Source: Candidatus Aegiribacteria sp.
Lineage (GTDB): Bacteria; Fermentibacterota; Fermentibacteria; Fermentibacterales; JCC-6
Assembly: GCA_021108435.1 (NCBI GenBank)
Contig: JAIOQY010000162.1
Span: forward strand, 1-45,840
DNA length: 45,840 nucleotides
Reading direction: 5' to 3'
The translations under genes and the position numbers were made by a program. Below are positions 7,903 to 16,059 of the stretch, in pieces; position 1 is the stretch's first letter, and the number at the start of each line of letters is the position of its first letter. Below the pieces are notes generated by a model. That model saw only the letters and a program-made list of their open reading frames with translations. It was not told the DNA's origin and did no database searches.

Positions 7903-8219
7903 TAAAATTGTCCCCGCCGCTCCTCCTCTTTCTTGATATCCAGATGATATCTGCAGTATTTGGAACCTGGCACTGAAGGACGACCGCACTCGATACACTT
8001 AAGTGTGTCACCTGCTTTACGGCGAATTTCCTGAGGCGGCGCGCCGATGCCGGATATTTGCATAAATATCAATCCAACACCGGAAACAGGTATCAGGAAC
8101 GAAGAAAGGCCTGCCAGAGCCCAGGTGAATCCCCTGGAACTGCCCAGAAGAAAGCCCAGAGTCCAGATCAGGATACTGGCGATAAGACAGATTTTCAATA
8201 TCGTTCTGAGTCTCCTCAA
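7902..8219 (-). CDS. Small two-TM protein with C-terminal zinc-finger-like tail
   Basis: Unrecognised protein of 105 residues. Two hydrophobic segments (about residues 8-27 and 32-55) are followed by a tail with CIECGRP and KYCRYH, a C2-CH arrangement likely to bind one zinc on the cytoplasmic side. The start is TTG at 8219, with AAAGGA 8 bases upstream; no other Met exists until past both membrane segments. It is coupled to apbE by a TAATG overlap and follows the 8274 gene after 54 bases. Function is unknown; membrane location with a small metal-binding tail is all that can be supported. Confidence 0.6.
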   Translation of the reverse strand: MRRLRTILKICLIASILIWTLGFLLGSSRGFTWALAGLSSFLIPVSGVGLIFMQISGIGAPPQEIRRKAGDTLKCIECGRPSVPGSKYCRYHLDIKKEEERRGQF

Positions 8220-8273
8220 TGGATTATTCCTTTCTTATATGCTAGAGTGTATCCGATAATTTTGGACAGACTC

Positions 8274-9059
8274 CTATAAAAGATCAATGAAACTGATAAT
8301 GTGATTAACTCCAAGAACTGCAATCCCGGTTTCCTTCTCGCCCGATACCAGCAGAGCGATTCCGCCTGCTTCCACGGCAATATTCAGCCAGCCGAAACCT
8401 CTTCCGCTGTCAATCTGTCCCCACCCCGGAAGCAGAAGTGATTTCCATGGATGAACGGAATCGGATACATCGAGTACCGGAGCCGGATCAGGTACATCCT
8501 CATTCAAATAGTAATCAGGGATTCCCGGTCTTCGGAGTAACGTTGGAAATCCTGCAGTTCCAACTTCAAACTCCCTGAGTTCAGCTGACCGCCATAAGTC
8601 CAGCTGGTCCAGAGAACCGTTAAGAACACTATCAATGCTTGAGATGGAACATCTTATTCCGATCCAGCTCATGTCATCCACACCAACTACATCAAGGGCC
8701 AGATCCGTAATCCTCATTCCGGGAAAACGATTCAGACAGTCCTGGATCACACTGAATACTCTATCGATGGTGGATAGTGGAATACTGGCGGAGTATTCAA
8801 GAAGTCCTGAGAATTCCAGATTTACAGCGCTCAACGAATCAGGATATACACTGTTCTCGCCTTCCAGTGTCATTCCTGCCCTGGTAGTCAGTTCGAGCTG
8901 AGTTCTCCCTGTTTCAGGCACTCCTCTGGTGATCTGAATTCTAAGTACGCTTACAAAAGGTTCTCCCTGTATGAGATCCTGAACTACCGCGAACTCAAAT
9001 GGAGTCTGCGCGACGGCTAAAGAAGCAAGTATCAGTAGATTCAGTATAATGATTCGCAT
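8274..9059 (-). CDS. Exported protein with LPGWGQ-type C-terminal membrane hairpin
   Basis: Protein of 261 residues with a signal peptide (MRIIILNLLILASLAVAQ). A soluble beta-rich region to about residue 200 follows, then a C-terminal stretch SLLLPGWGQIDSGRGFGW with two hydrophobic segments. The LPGxGQ motif followed by small-residue-rich membrane segments is seen in uncharacterised FCB proteins (DUF5683-like). GAGGAG lies 6 bases before the ATG. It sits between the M19 dipeptidase (13 bases) and a zinc-tailed membrane protein (54 bases). Function is not known. Confidence 0.6.
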   Translation of the reverse strand: MRIIILNLLILASLAVAQTPFEFAVVQDLIQGEPFVSVLRIQITRGVPETGRTQLELTTRAGMTLEGENSVYPDSLSAVNLEFSGLLEYSASIPLSTIDRVFSVIQDCLNRFPGMRITDLALDVVGVDDMSWIGIRCSISSIDSVLNGSLDQLDLWRSAELREFEVGTAGFPTLLRRPGIPDYYLNEDVPDPAPVLDVSDSVHPWKSLLLPGWGQIDSGRGFGWLNIAVEAGGIALLVSGEKETGIAVLGVNHIISFIDLL

Positions 9060-9072
9060 CCGGGTCTCCTCT

Positions 9073-9921
9073 TCAGTTTTCCATCGTTATTCTGCGCCAG
9101 TTATCACCGGCAACAGCTTCTATGCTTTTCTGATCCCATCCTCTTTTATCCAGAAGCTCAAATATTTCAGGCCATACCGAACAGTCACGCACTCCTGCAG
9201 GAAGATTTATTGTACCGTCAAAATCGCTTCCCATACCTGCGTGCGAAATGTCGGTGATCTTAATAATATGCTCAAGATGATCCGCAATAGTCCCAATTGA
9301 AGCATCCTTCCCGAGAAAATCAGGAACAAATGTTACTCCTATAACTCCGCCGGAGCTGGCTATTTCCCGAATATCGTCATCAGGAAGATTCCTTGGAATA
9401 TCCAGAATACTTCTGCAATTGCAATGTGTGGCAACAGTTCTGATGCCAAGCGAGAGCAGATCCATTCTCGACTGATCACAAAGATGTGATACATCCAGAA
9501 TGACTCCTGCATCATGAAGCTGCAAAGCCATGTTCTTCCCCGCTGCTGAGAGCCCTGTATCCGTGCCGATTCCACCCCCTAGAGAATTCGCGCCATTCCA
9601 GGTAAGAGAAGCAAAAGATAATAATTGAATTATTTCTTCTCTGTTCTCAATCTCCATCAGGGGTTGACAGCCCTCCAGCAACAGCAGAAGCTCTATTGAG
9701 GATATCTCCTTAACCTCTCTGTAAAGAGAAATCCCATAGTGAAAGGCGGTCATCTGGTTTTTTGCAGCTTCAGCACAGACCGCGGTCAGAAGTTGAGTAA
9801 CACCGGCGCGCTTCGCTCTGGGCTGATCAACATGTGTTACTTCATTCCCTTGAATAAAACTCACAGCATTCGGAAGTTTAAGAAGTGTATCAACATGGGC
9901 ATCGAATACTGACGGGTTCAC
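9073..9921 (-). CDS. Membrane dipeptidase, peptidase family M19
   Basis: Zinc metallopeptidase of 282 residues; the family hydrolyses dipeptides, including ones with D-residues, and some renal-type members open beta-lactams. The binuclear zinc ligands are visible: H9 and D11 (FDAHVDT), E83 (LLEGCQ, the bridging Glu), H146 (LDVSHLCD) and H166 (THCNC). RNLPDDDIREIA and MGSDFDG complete the family pattern. The enzyme is shorter than the ~330-400 residues usual for the family and lacks a signal peptide, suggesting a compact cytoplasmic form. The start is GTG, overlapping the preceding stop as GTGA. A role in peptide or peptidoglycan-peptide turnover is inference. Confidence 0.9.
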   Translation of the reverse strand: MNPSVFDAHVDTLLKLPNAVSFIQGNEVTHVDQPRAKRAGVTQLLTAVCAEAAKNQMTAFHYGISLYREVKEISSIELLLLLEGCQPLMEIENREEIIQLLSFASLTWNGANSLGGGIGTDTGLSAAGKNMALQLHDAGVILDVSHLCDQSRMDLLSLGIRTVATHCNCRSILDIPRNLPDDDIREIASSGGVIGVTFVPDFLGKDASIGTIADHLEHIIKITDISHAGMGSDFDGTINLPAGVRDCSVWPEIFELLDKRGWDQKSIEAVAGDNWRRITMEN

Positions 9922-10103
9922 TCGCTGCCATTCTCAAATGATGTAGAATCCGGCGGGAAAAATATTCGGGAAAACCCGCCTACAAATGTTTCAGCTTTGA
10001 ATATCAAAAAGATAACAAGCAGGAGTAGAAGAAGGTAAAAAAATGTTCTGGCATTCCCGCTTTTCCGAGGATGTTTTTCCTGCCAGTCACCGATAATTCC
10101 CAT
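9918..10103 (-). CDS. 61-residue single-TM protein
   Basis: Small basic N-terminus (about 20 residues) followed by one very hydrophobic segment (FFYLLLLLLVIFLIF) and a short acidic tail that should face the periplasm. GGAG lies 8 bases before the ATG, and the stop overlaps the dipeptidase start as GTGA, which supports real translation. No family is recognised. Confidence 0.55.
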   Translation of the reverse strand: MGIIGDWQEKHPRKSGNARTFFYLLLLLLVIFLIFKAETFVGGFSRIFFPPDSTSFENGSE

Positions 10104-10108
10104 TTCTG

Positions 10109-10483
10109 CTACTCCATGAGCTTTTCTATCCTGAATTGACGGCGAAACGTGGGAAGCCCTGGAAATTCAATTGAATCAGGATAGCATACAACGTATATGT
10201 TACCATCGAATCCGGTTCCACTGTATAGGATTGATTGATATACCGCATTAGAACACTCATCTGAACTCCGGTACTCTCCCCACTTTATAAGGAATTCCGC
10301 TGGCCGGCGGGGTCGTGGATAAATATTTGCGACTTCCTCATATACTTCATTTAGCTCGCTCTGAACTCTTGATGGAGTCATGAATAACACATCAGCGTAT
10401 TTGATCGCGACGCTGACCACAAGAATCAGAATCGTCAGAAGAATAGCGTACAGGTTGTTCCTACGTTTCAATAATTCCAGCAT
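10109..10483 (-). CDS. Single-TM hypothetical protein
   Basis: Protein of 124 residues with a short cytoplasmic N-terminus (LELLKRRNN), one membrane segment (about residues 11-29) and a periplasmic domain. The domain contains two cysteines (SSDECSNAVY and YVVCYP) that could form a disulfide. AGGG lies just before the ATG. It lies 6 bases after lptE and 5 bases before the 61-residue protein, so it belongs to the same transcript. Not recognised; position suggests an envelope role. Confidence 0.6.
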   Translation of the reverse strand: MLELLKRRNNLYAILLTILILVVSVAIKYADVLFMTPSRVQSELNEVYEEVANIYPRPRRPAEFLIKWGEYRSSDECSNAVYQSILYSGTGFDGNIYVVCYPDSIEFPGLPTFRRQFRIEKLME

Positions 10484-10489
10484 AATTCC

Positions 10490-10972
10490 CTACCATCCTG
10501 AAAGGCATCGTCTGACTATATCTTTCGCTGCCTCTTCCAGAAGTCTGTTTCTTGCATCGGTCTCTGTCTCTGTATCGGGGTTATAAACCAGCCATGTTGT
10601 TATACTCTCATTACTGATTATATCCGTTTCCCTCAGAAGATCAATGAAAGTTATTTCAACTCTTATTTCAAGTTTGTACTCCTCCACCTCTTCAGAGGAT
10701 GTGTAGGAATAAGGTGTTCTTGAATATGCCGCAACGGTTCCCTCTATCTCTGAATCCTGTCCATCCAGAACTACGGCAAGCCTTCCATCCCTTACCATCA
10801 TTTCAATCACTCTGGACGTTATATCCTGTTCAAGACCGTACTGCGTCACCCTGCTTCTGATCGGAGTGATCTTAACGGATTGAATGTGTTCCGGAAGGCT
10901 TCCTCGAAAACCATAGCTGCACGCCGCACCGAGTATCAGCAGCAGTATAACTGGGATAATCAGGAATTGCAT
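10490..10972 (-). CDS. lptE: LptE-like LPS-assembly lipoprotein
   Basis: Lipoprotein of 160 residues. It has a signal peptide with lipobox (LILGAAC), then the LptE-type opening CSYGFRGSLPEHIQSVKI, a GLEQDITSRVIEMMVRDGRL segment and alternating strands ending in a helix. LptE plugs the LptD barrel and helps insert lipopolysaccharide in the outer leaflet of the outer membrane. The start at 10972 is chosen over an upstream in-frame Met at 11068 because the longer form would begin inside dut and place 32 residues before the signal peptide. It is 4 bases after dut. The assignment rests on N-terminal pattern and architecture, so a related lipoprotein is possible. Confidence 0.75.
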   Translation of the reverse strand: MQFLIIPVILLLILGAACSYGFRGSLPEHIQSVKITPIRSRVTQYGLEQDITSRVIEMMVRDGRLAVVLDGQDSEIEGTVAAYSRTPYSYTSSEEVEEYKLEIRVEITFIDLLRETDIISNESITTWLVYNPDTETETDARNRLLEEAAKDIVRRCLSGW

Positions 10973-10976
10973 GTTC

Positions 10977-11423
10977 TTATTTCCCGGAATGGCCAAACCC
11001 TCCGTCACCCCTTTCAGTGTCAGGCAATTTCTCAATAGCTTTGAGTACAGGACAGGCGACAGGAGCAAGAACTGCCTGGGCTATTCTGTCACCGCGTTCC
11101 ACCAGAAAAGGTTCATCCGACAGATTAGCCAGAATGATCTGAACCTCACCTCTGTAATCCGAATCAATCGTACCTGGAGAATTCAGCACAGTTACGCCGT
11201 ATTTCAAGGCGTTGCCGCTTCTGGGTCTGATCTGCCATTCATACCCGCGGGGTATCGACACCTTGAGACCGGTCGGGATGAGAACTCTCTTTCCCGGATC
11301 TATTACGAGTGGTGAATAAATGGCAGCCATCATGTCCACACCGCTTGATCCTCGAGTCGCTCTCGCAGGAAGGGGAAGATCGCGCGCATGCTCAAGTACT
11401 TCAAGCAATACTTCTATTCCCAT
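10977..11423 (-). CDS. dut: Deoxyuridine triphosphatase (dUTPase)
   Basis: Hydrolyses dUTP to dUMP and pyrophosphate, keeping uracil out of DNA and supplying dTMP synthesis. The 148 residues match the trimeric family length, and the five motifs are present: SSGVDMMA (motif 1), RPRSG (2), NSPGTIDSDYRGEV with the catalytic Asp and uracil pocket (3), GDRIAQAVLAP (4) and the flexible C-terminal RGDGGFGHSG (5). GGGGA precedes the ATG. It follows pnp by 46 bases and precedes lptE by 4. Confidence 0.96.
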   Translation of the reverse strand: MGIEVLLEVLEHARDLPLPARATRGSSGVDMMAAIYSPLVIDPGKRVLIPTGLKVSIPRGYEWQIRPRSGNALKYGVTVLNSPGTIDSDYRGEVQIILANLSDEPFLVERGDRIAQAVLAPVACPVLKAIEKLPDTERGDGGFGHSGK

Positions 11424-11469
11424 ATGTTCCCCATCCTGCAGAACAATCCATCACTCAGGCGAAGATGTT

Positions 11470-13569
11470 TCAGTTTTTCTGATCAACATCTTTCATTGTC
11501 AAATCAATCTTGCCGTTATCTTTGATAGCGGTAACCTTGACTTTTACTTGCTGTCCCCGTTTGAGAACATCATCCACGTTCTCAACTCTATCTTTGCTGA
11601 TCTGACTGATATGAACCAGTCCGTCAGTTCCAGGCATTATTTCAACAAATGCTCCGAAATTCAGGATATTAACAACAACACCGTCGTATATCTGACCAAG
11701 CTTTGGTTTCCCTGTTGAGAGTTCGATCAATTCCAGAGTTCTGTTAGCAGCTTCGGCGTCATCCGACAGGATAACGACCGTACCGTCATCTTCAATATTA
11801 ATATCCGCGCCGGTTTCTTCCGTTATCGCACGGATATTCTTCCCACCCGGACCTATCAGTTTACCGATCATATCCTTTTCGATCGAAATCGTGTATACTC
11901 TTGGAGCATACTCACTCAAAGCATCACGCGGTTCACTGATGACTGAGTCCATTTCATCAAGAATGAAGATCCTGTTCTCTCTGGCTCTTTGCATAGCCTC
12001 CCCAAGAACACCAAGCGATATTCCTTCAACTTTGAGATCCATCTGTATCGCTGTGACACCGGTTCTTGTTCCCGCTATTTTCAGATCCATATCACCGAGA
12101 TGATCTTCGACACCTGCGATGTCTGAGAGAATAATGTAATCATTCCCATCAGTTACAAGACCAAGCGCGACACCTGCTACAGAATCTGATACCGGGACTC
12201 CGGCATCCATCAGGCTGAGTGAGCCTCCGCAAATCGTGGCCTGACTGGAAGAACCATTCGATTCCAGAATATCCGATACCACTCTTACCGTGTAATTGAA
12301 TTTTTCCTTTTCCTTCGGCATCACATGAGAAAGCGCCATCTCAGCAAGATGACCATGACCGATTTCCCGTCTGCTGGGTCCACGAGCCGGTCTGACTTCA
12401 CCAACACTGAATGAAGGGAAATTGTAATGAAGCATGAAATCCTTGGTGTATTCGCCCATTAAGGCATCGATTCGCTGTACATCTCTCGCGCCGCCAAGAG
12501 TGACAGCGACGAGCGCTTGAGTTTCTCCTCTGGTGAACAGTGCGGAACCGTGAGGACGCGGCAGTACACCGACCTCACATGTAATCTTGCGTACATCGCT
12601 CTCGGCACGACCATCAGGGCGCTTGCGGTCAACAAGCAGTTTCTGTCGAACAAATGCCTTCTCCGCGTCATGAACGGCATTTGAAATAATTTTTCGAAGC
12701 TGTACTTCATCATCCAGTTGCTCGTATTTGCCTGCAAGTTTTTCAAGAGCACTATCTACAGCAAGCTCTCCTACTTCTGAAAGAACGTTCTTTACACCGT
12801 TTCCATATACTTTCTCGAACTCCGGAAAAGCAATTTCATTAATTATTCCCTGCAGATCCTCAGGAATAGCAGTTGCGATTTCAGGCTTACGTTTTTCCCT
12901 GCCTGCAAGACCCTGAAGTTCAGCCTGCAGCTCATTTATCCTGGCTGCTGCTTCAGCGGCTCGTTTGATTGCCTCCATGACCAGTTCTTCAGAAAGCTGG
13001 TCCGTAGAGCCCTCAAGCATAACTACATCGTTGCCTTTCACGGCTACAATAAGATCCAGCTCGCTTTTCTCCTGTTCCTCCATTGTGGGATTTATTACGA
13101 ACTCTCCATCGATTCTTCCGATTTTCACTGATGATACGGGTCCATCCCAGGGAATATCTGATATCAGCAATGAGGCGGAAGCTCCAACCATCGCCAGCAG
13201 ACTCGGATCGTTCTGACCATCTGAACTCAGCACCAGACAGTAAACCTGGGTCTCCTCCATGTATTCCGATGGAAACAGAGGTCTGAGGGGTCTGTCTATC
13301 AGTCTGGCTGTAAGAATTTCCTTTGCCTGTGGCTGACCTTCTCTTCTGAAGAAGCCGCCCGGGATCTTGCCCGCGGCATAGGTTCGTTCGCGGTACTCTA
13401 TCGTAAGCGGGAAGAAAGGCAGATCTCTCAATCCACCTGAAGTTGCCGCTACAAGAACAGAAGAACCTCCATATGTAACGTACACTGAACCATGGGCCTG
13501 TTTTGCCATACGACCTGTCTCGATCGAAAGCGTTCTTCCGGCTATTTCACATTTCACTACATTTGACAT
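11470..13569 (-). CDS. pnp: Polyribonucleotide nucleotidyltransferase (PNPase)
   Basis: Phosphorolytic 3'-to-5' exoribonuclease and RNA degradosome component. The 699-residue product shows the first RNase PH domain (VTYGGSSVLVAATSG, EYRERTYAAGKIPGGFFRREG), an alpha-helical linker, the second catalytic RNase PH domain (GVLPRPHGSALFTRGETQALV, YNFPSFSVGE, GRREIGHG-like SRREIGHGHLAE), then a KH domain (IGKLIGPGGKNIRAI) and an S1 domain (GQIYDGVVVNILNFGAFV...GLVHIS). The start at 13569 (MSNVVKCEI) fits the family; the frame is open 28 codons further but that part is Lys-rich and unconserved. It lies 120 bases after rpsO, the usual bacterial order. Some species regulate pnp through hairpins here; I see only weak ones. 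Confidence 0.96.
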   Translation of the reverse strand: MSNVVKCEIAGRTLSIETGRMAKQAHGSVYVTYGGSSVLVAATSGGLRDLPFFPLTIEYRERTYAAGKIPGGFFRREGQPQAKEILTARLIDRPLRPLFPSEYMEETQVYCLVLSSDGQNDPSLLAMVGASASLLISDIPWDGPVSSVKIGRIDGEFVINPTMEEQEKSELDLIVAVKGNDVVMLEGSTDQLSEELVMEAIKRAAEAAARINELQAELQGLAGREKRKPEIATAIPEDLQGIINEIAFPEFEKVYGNGVKNVLSEVGELAVDSALEKLAGKYEQLDDEVQLRKIISNAVHDAEKAFVRQKLLVDRKRPDGRAESDVRKITCEVGVLPRPHGSALFTRGETQALVAVTLGGARDVQRIDALMGEYTKDFMLHYNFPSFSVGEVRPARGPSRREIGHGHLAEMALSHVMPKEKEKFNYTVRVVSDILESNGSSSQATICGGSLSLMDAGVPVSDSVAGVALGLVTDGNDYIILSDIAGVEDHLGDMDLKIAGTRTGVTAIQMDLKVEGISLGVLGEAMQRARENRIFILDEMDSVISEPRDALSEYAPRVYTISIEKDMIGKLIGPGGKNIRAITEETGADINIEDDGTVVILSDDAEAANRTLELIELSTGKPKLGQIYDGVVVNILNFGAFVEIMPGTDGLVHISQISKDRVENVDDVLKRGQQVKVKVTAIKDNGKIDLTMKDVDQKN

Positions 13570-13689
13570 TTTTCTTTTACCATCTCTTCTTTTCTTAATC
13601 CCTGCGGTTTTGCAGAAATTATTCTTACAGGCATCACTTTGTTTGAGTTTCAAATGTGTTTTCAGTGTGCCGGTAATTCGGTTGAGTTG

Positions 13690-13959
13690 CTATCTTCTCA
13701 ATCCGAGTTCTTTTATTATTGTCCTGTACCGCTCAATATCCTTTTTACTCAAGTAATTGAGCAGTTTTCTCCTCTTACCGACCATCTTCAAAAGTCCCCT
13801 TCTGCTGTGATGGTCATCTTTGTGAATCTTACAGTGTTCGGTAAGGTTCTTAAGCTTTTCTGTCAGAATCGCTATCTGAACTTCAGACTTACCTGTATCC
13901 TGTTCTTTTTCTCCGAATTTTTTTACAAGTTCTGCCTTTTTATCGGCGGTGATACTCAT
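13690..13959 (-). CDS. rpsO: 30S ribosomal protein S15
   Basis: Eighty-nine residues, exactly the usual S15 length when started at 13959 (MSITADKK). Conserved blocks GSEVQIA-like [33 protein letters not shown] and [10 protein letters not shown] are present. It binds 16S rRNA early in 30S assembly. GGAGG lies about 10 bases before the ATG, and the ATG overlaps the ribF stop as ATGA. Confidence 0.97.
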   Translation of the reverse strand: MSITADKKAELVKKFGEKEQDTGKSEVQIAILTEKLKNLTEHCKIHKDDHHSRRGLLKMVGKRRKLLNYLSKKDIERYRTIIKELGLRR

Positions 13960-14837
13960 CTTTCTGGATCCTCCATCCATTTTTCTTCTTCAGCAAGTTT
14001 CTTAACATCTCTGACATCCTCTGCTATAAGGTCTGATAACTCACCCATGGAATCAGGTGATGCTATACCTCTCAGCCTCGAGCAGAAGCTGACGGTCATA
14101 CCGCAGCCATACATATTCTCTATCCGGTTGATCAGATGAGCTTCAACCGGACCGGTGGCGTTTCCCGGAACAAATACGGCTGCAGGCATTCGCCTGTCAC
14201 TTTCATCAAGGGTTACAATTCCGGCATAGCTTCCGCGTTCCGGAAGCAATTTACAGAATGGAACCCTGACATTTACAGTGGGAAAACCTAATCTGCGTCC
14301 CACTCCTTTGCCTCTCGATACGACCCCGGTAACTGAATATTTTCTGCCAAGCAGCAATTCAGCCTGACGAACATCACCGTTTTCGAGAAGATTTCTGATT
14401 CTTTCGCTTTTAACAGGTACATCTCCGGTCTTCAGCGGAGGTACAATAATAGTATCAATTCTTCTTGAAGTACACCATTGCTTGAGAAAATGCTCCGTGC
14501 CTTTCCGCTCTCTGCCAAAATGGAAATCGTAACCAACAACAAGTCGTGAAAACTGCTCCCTTGCATAAAGATCCTCAAGAAAGACCTCAGGCTCCATATT
14601 TACCGTAATATTATCAAAAGGATACAGGAGAATCTTCTTTATTCCCAACTCGCGTAATATTTTTGCTCTCTCAAATGAAGTTGTAAGACGTCTTGACCAC
14701 GATCCTTTTCCGAAATACTGACGAGGCACCGGCTCGAAACAGACAACACCCGCGTTTCGGTCTTTCAGCAGCGCTGCCCTTATCACCACTTCATGACCCA
14801 TATGTATCCCATCGAAACTGCCGATTGCCAGTGTCAT
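13956..14837 (-). CDS. ribF: Bifunctional riboflavin kinase / FAD synthetase
   Basis: Converts riboflavin to FMN and then FAD in the cytoplasm. The N-terminal nucleotidyltransferase domain has the HxGH-type motif [24 protein letters not shown] and a degenerate SxxRIR motif ([13 protein letters not shown]). The C-terminal kinase domain has [16 protein letters not shown] and the GxYAG block. At 293 residues it is slightly shorter than most RibF proteins (~310), because the ATG falls close to the first motif. It lies 4 bases after truB and overlaps rpsO by 4. Its FAD is the donor used by ApbE, encoded further down the same run. Confidence 0.94.
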   Translation of the reverse strand: MTLAIGSFDGIHMGHEVVIRAALLKDRNAGVVCFEPVPRQYFGKGSWSRRLTTSFERAKILRELGIKKILLYPFDNITVNMEPEVFLEDLYAREQFSRLVVGYDFHFGRERKGTEHFLKQWCTSRRIDTIIVPPLKTGDVPVKSERIRNLLENGDVRQAELLLGRKYSVTGVVSRGKGVGRRLGFPTVNVRVPFCKLLPERGSYAGIVTLDESDRRMPAAVFVPGNATGPVEAHLINRIENMYGCGMTVSFCSRLRGIASPDSMGELSDLIAEDVRDVKKLAEEEKWMEDPER

Positions 14838-14841
14838 ATCT

Positions 14842-15702
14842 TCAATCCGCTATAAATACGCAGAGAGGTCTCAATGAAGAGCCATCCCCCTCTGCCATTG
14901 CCACCAGTCTGTCCTGCTTATCAAGCAGAACAACTGTACCTGTGAGCGTACTGTAAAGCCTTGCGCCATGGGATACAAGGCGCTTATCCGAATCGCTCAG
15001 AACAACGCTCTCATATGCATTCAGAAGAGCAGTCATAGAAAGCATTGACTCAGGATTATCCGGTTCGCGTGACGCTCTCTCGATATCAAAGCTCCCGATG
15101 GAAAGCCTTCTGATATCGAACGCGGCCCCACAGGAATCGAGATCGTACCCGATGTCCCTTGCAAGGGCTCTTACATAGGTCCCTGAACTGACTGTAACCG
15201 CAAGGTGTACTTTACTGTTCTCATATTTCATCAGTTCCCAGTCAGTTACGCAAACTCTCTTCTCCGGCGTATCAGGAAGCAAACCTTTCCTTGCTGTCTT
15301 ATAAGCTCTGACACCATCTACTTTCACAGCGGAATAACTGGGTACTTTCTGGGTGATGTTTCCCGTATATCTCTTAAGAATACTCTGAATATCCTTCCGA
15401 CTTATATGCTCTGCAGATTTCCTTTCGAGAATATTCCCGGTTGTATCATCTGTATCCGTTCTGATTCCGAACTCAATTCCGAAGCTGTATCGCTTCTCTT
15501 CTGATGTGATAAACCTGGATAATTTTGTGGCTTTCCCCATAAGTACTATCAGAAGTCCTGTAGCATCAGGATCGAGAGTTCCAGCGTGCCCGTACTTTCT
15601 GAAACCCCAGGCACTGGCCACTGACGAGGTTGCCATTCTTGAAGTAATACCGCTTGATTTATCCAGCAGGTATGCTGCACCGCAGATGTCAGAAAATGTC
15701 AA
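14842..15702 (-). CDS. truB: tRNA pseudouridine-55 synthase
   Basis: Makes pseudouridine 55 in the T-loop of tRNAs. Hallmarks: LLDKSSGITS, the catalytic-Asp loop HAGTLDPDATGLL, GKATKLSRF, QKVPSYSAVKVDGVRAYKTARKG and SSGTYVRALARDIG. The start is TTG at 15702, overlapping the rbfA stop as TTGA. The next Met lies past the first conserved motif, so the TTG is required. The product has 286 residues with a short PUA-like C-terminal part. Cotranscribed with rbfA and ribF. Confidence 0.95.
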   Translation of the reverse strand: MTFSDICGAAYLLDKSSGITSRMATSSVASAWGFRKYGHAGTLDPDATGLLIVLMGKATKLSRFITSEEKRYSFGIEFGIRTDTDDTTGNILERKSAEHISRKDIQSILKRYTGNITQKVPSYSAVKVDGVRAYKTARKGLLPDTPEKRVCVTDWELMKYENSKVHLAVTVSSGTYVRALARDIGYDLDSCGAAFDIRRLSIGSFDIERASREPDNPESMLSMTALLNAYESVVLSDSDKRLVSHGARLYSTLTGTVVLLDKQDRLVAMAEGDGSSLRPLCVFIAD

Positions 15703-16043
15703 TCGTTGTCCAGTTCCTTCATGATACCAAGGACTTTATCTCCGTCTTTCCCGGATGAATCATGCACAAAGGAAAGTACTGGCACAGTCCGCATCCTGAT
15801 TCCATCCGCCAGCCTGGATCTGAGAAATCCGGCAGCTGACTTCATTGCCTTACAGGCATCTTCTGAATCATTTTCTGAACCTGTTGTCTCGAAAAACACT
15901 GTAGCATGTGATCCGTCACGAGCAAGTTTCACTCTTGTTATCAGTATATTCTGGAGTCTATCGTCAGAAACATCCCGAATAATTGTTTCCTCAAGTATCC
16001 GTCGGATATCACCGGAGAGCCTTCTTATTTTTCTCTCGTTCAT
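15699..16043 (-). CDS. rbfA: Ribosome-binding factor A
   Basis: Small KH-fold factor (114 residues) needed for late 16S rRNA 5'-end maturation and cold adaptation. The start at 16043 (MNERKIRRLSGDIRRILEE) is chosen by family and by GGGAAG 5 bases upstream; the open frame extends 37 codons further but into infB. Conserved pattern: RLSGDIRRIL, LILITRVKLARDGSHATVFF-like strand-helix, and SFVHDSS near the end. It follows infB by 16 bases and overlaps truB as TTGA. Confidence 0.93.
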   Translation of the reverse strand: MNERKIRRLSGDIRRILEETIIRDVSDDRLQNILITRVKLARDGSHATVFFETTGSENDSEDACKAMKSAAGFLRSRLADGIRMRTVPVLSFVHDSSGKDGDKVLGIMKELDND

Positions 16044-16059
16044 TTCAACTTCCCGCCAT

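Noticed and set aside
13570-13653. N-terminal extension of PNPase
   Set aside because: The upstream in-frame Met would add a Lys-rich, unconserved 28 residues; family alignment favours 13569.
13570-13689. Regulatory hairpin between rpsO and pnp like the RNase III site of enterobacteria
   Set aside because: Only short stems (CTGC/GCAG, TTTGA/TCAAA) are seen; not enough to support a processing site.
13639-14139. Plus-strand open frame of 166 codons
   Set aside because: Antisense to rpsO and the end of ribF, both clear genes; composition is a shadow effect.
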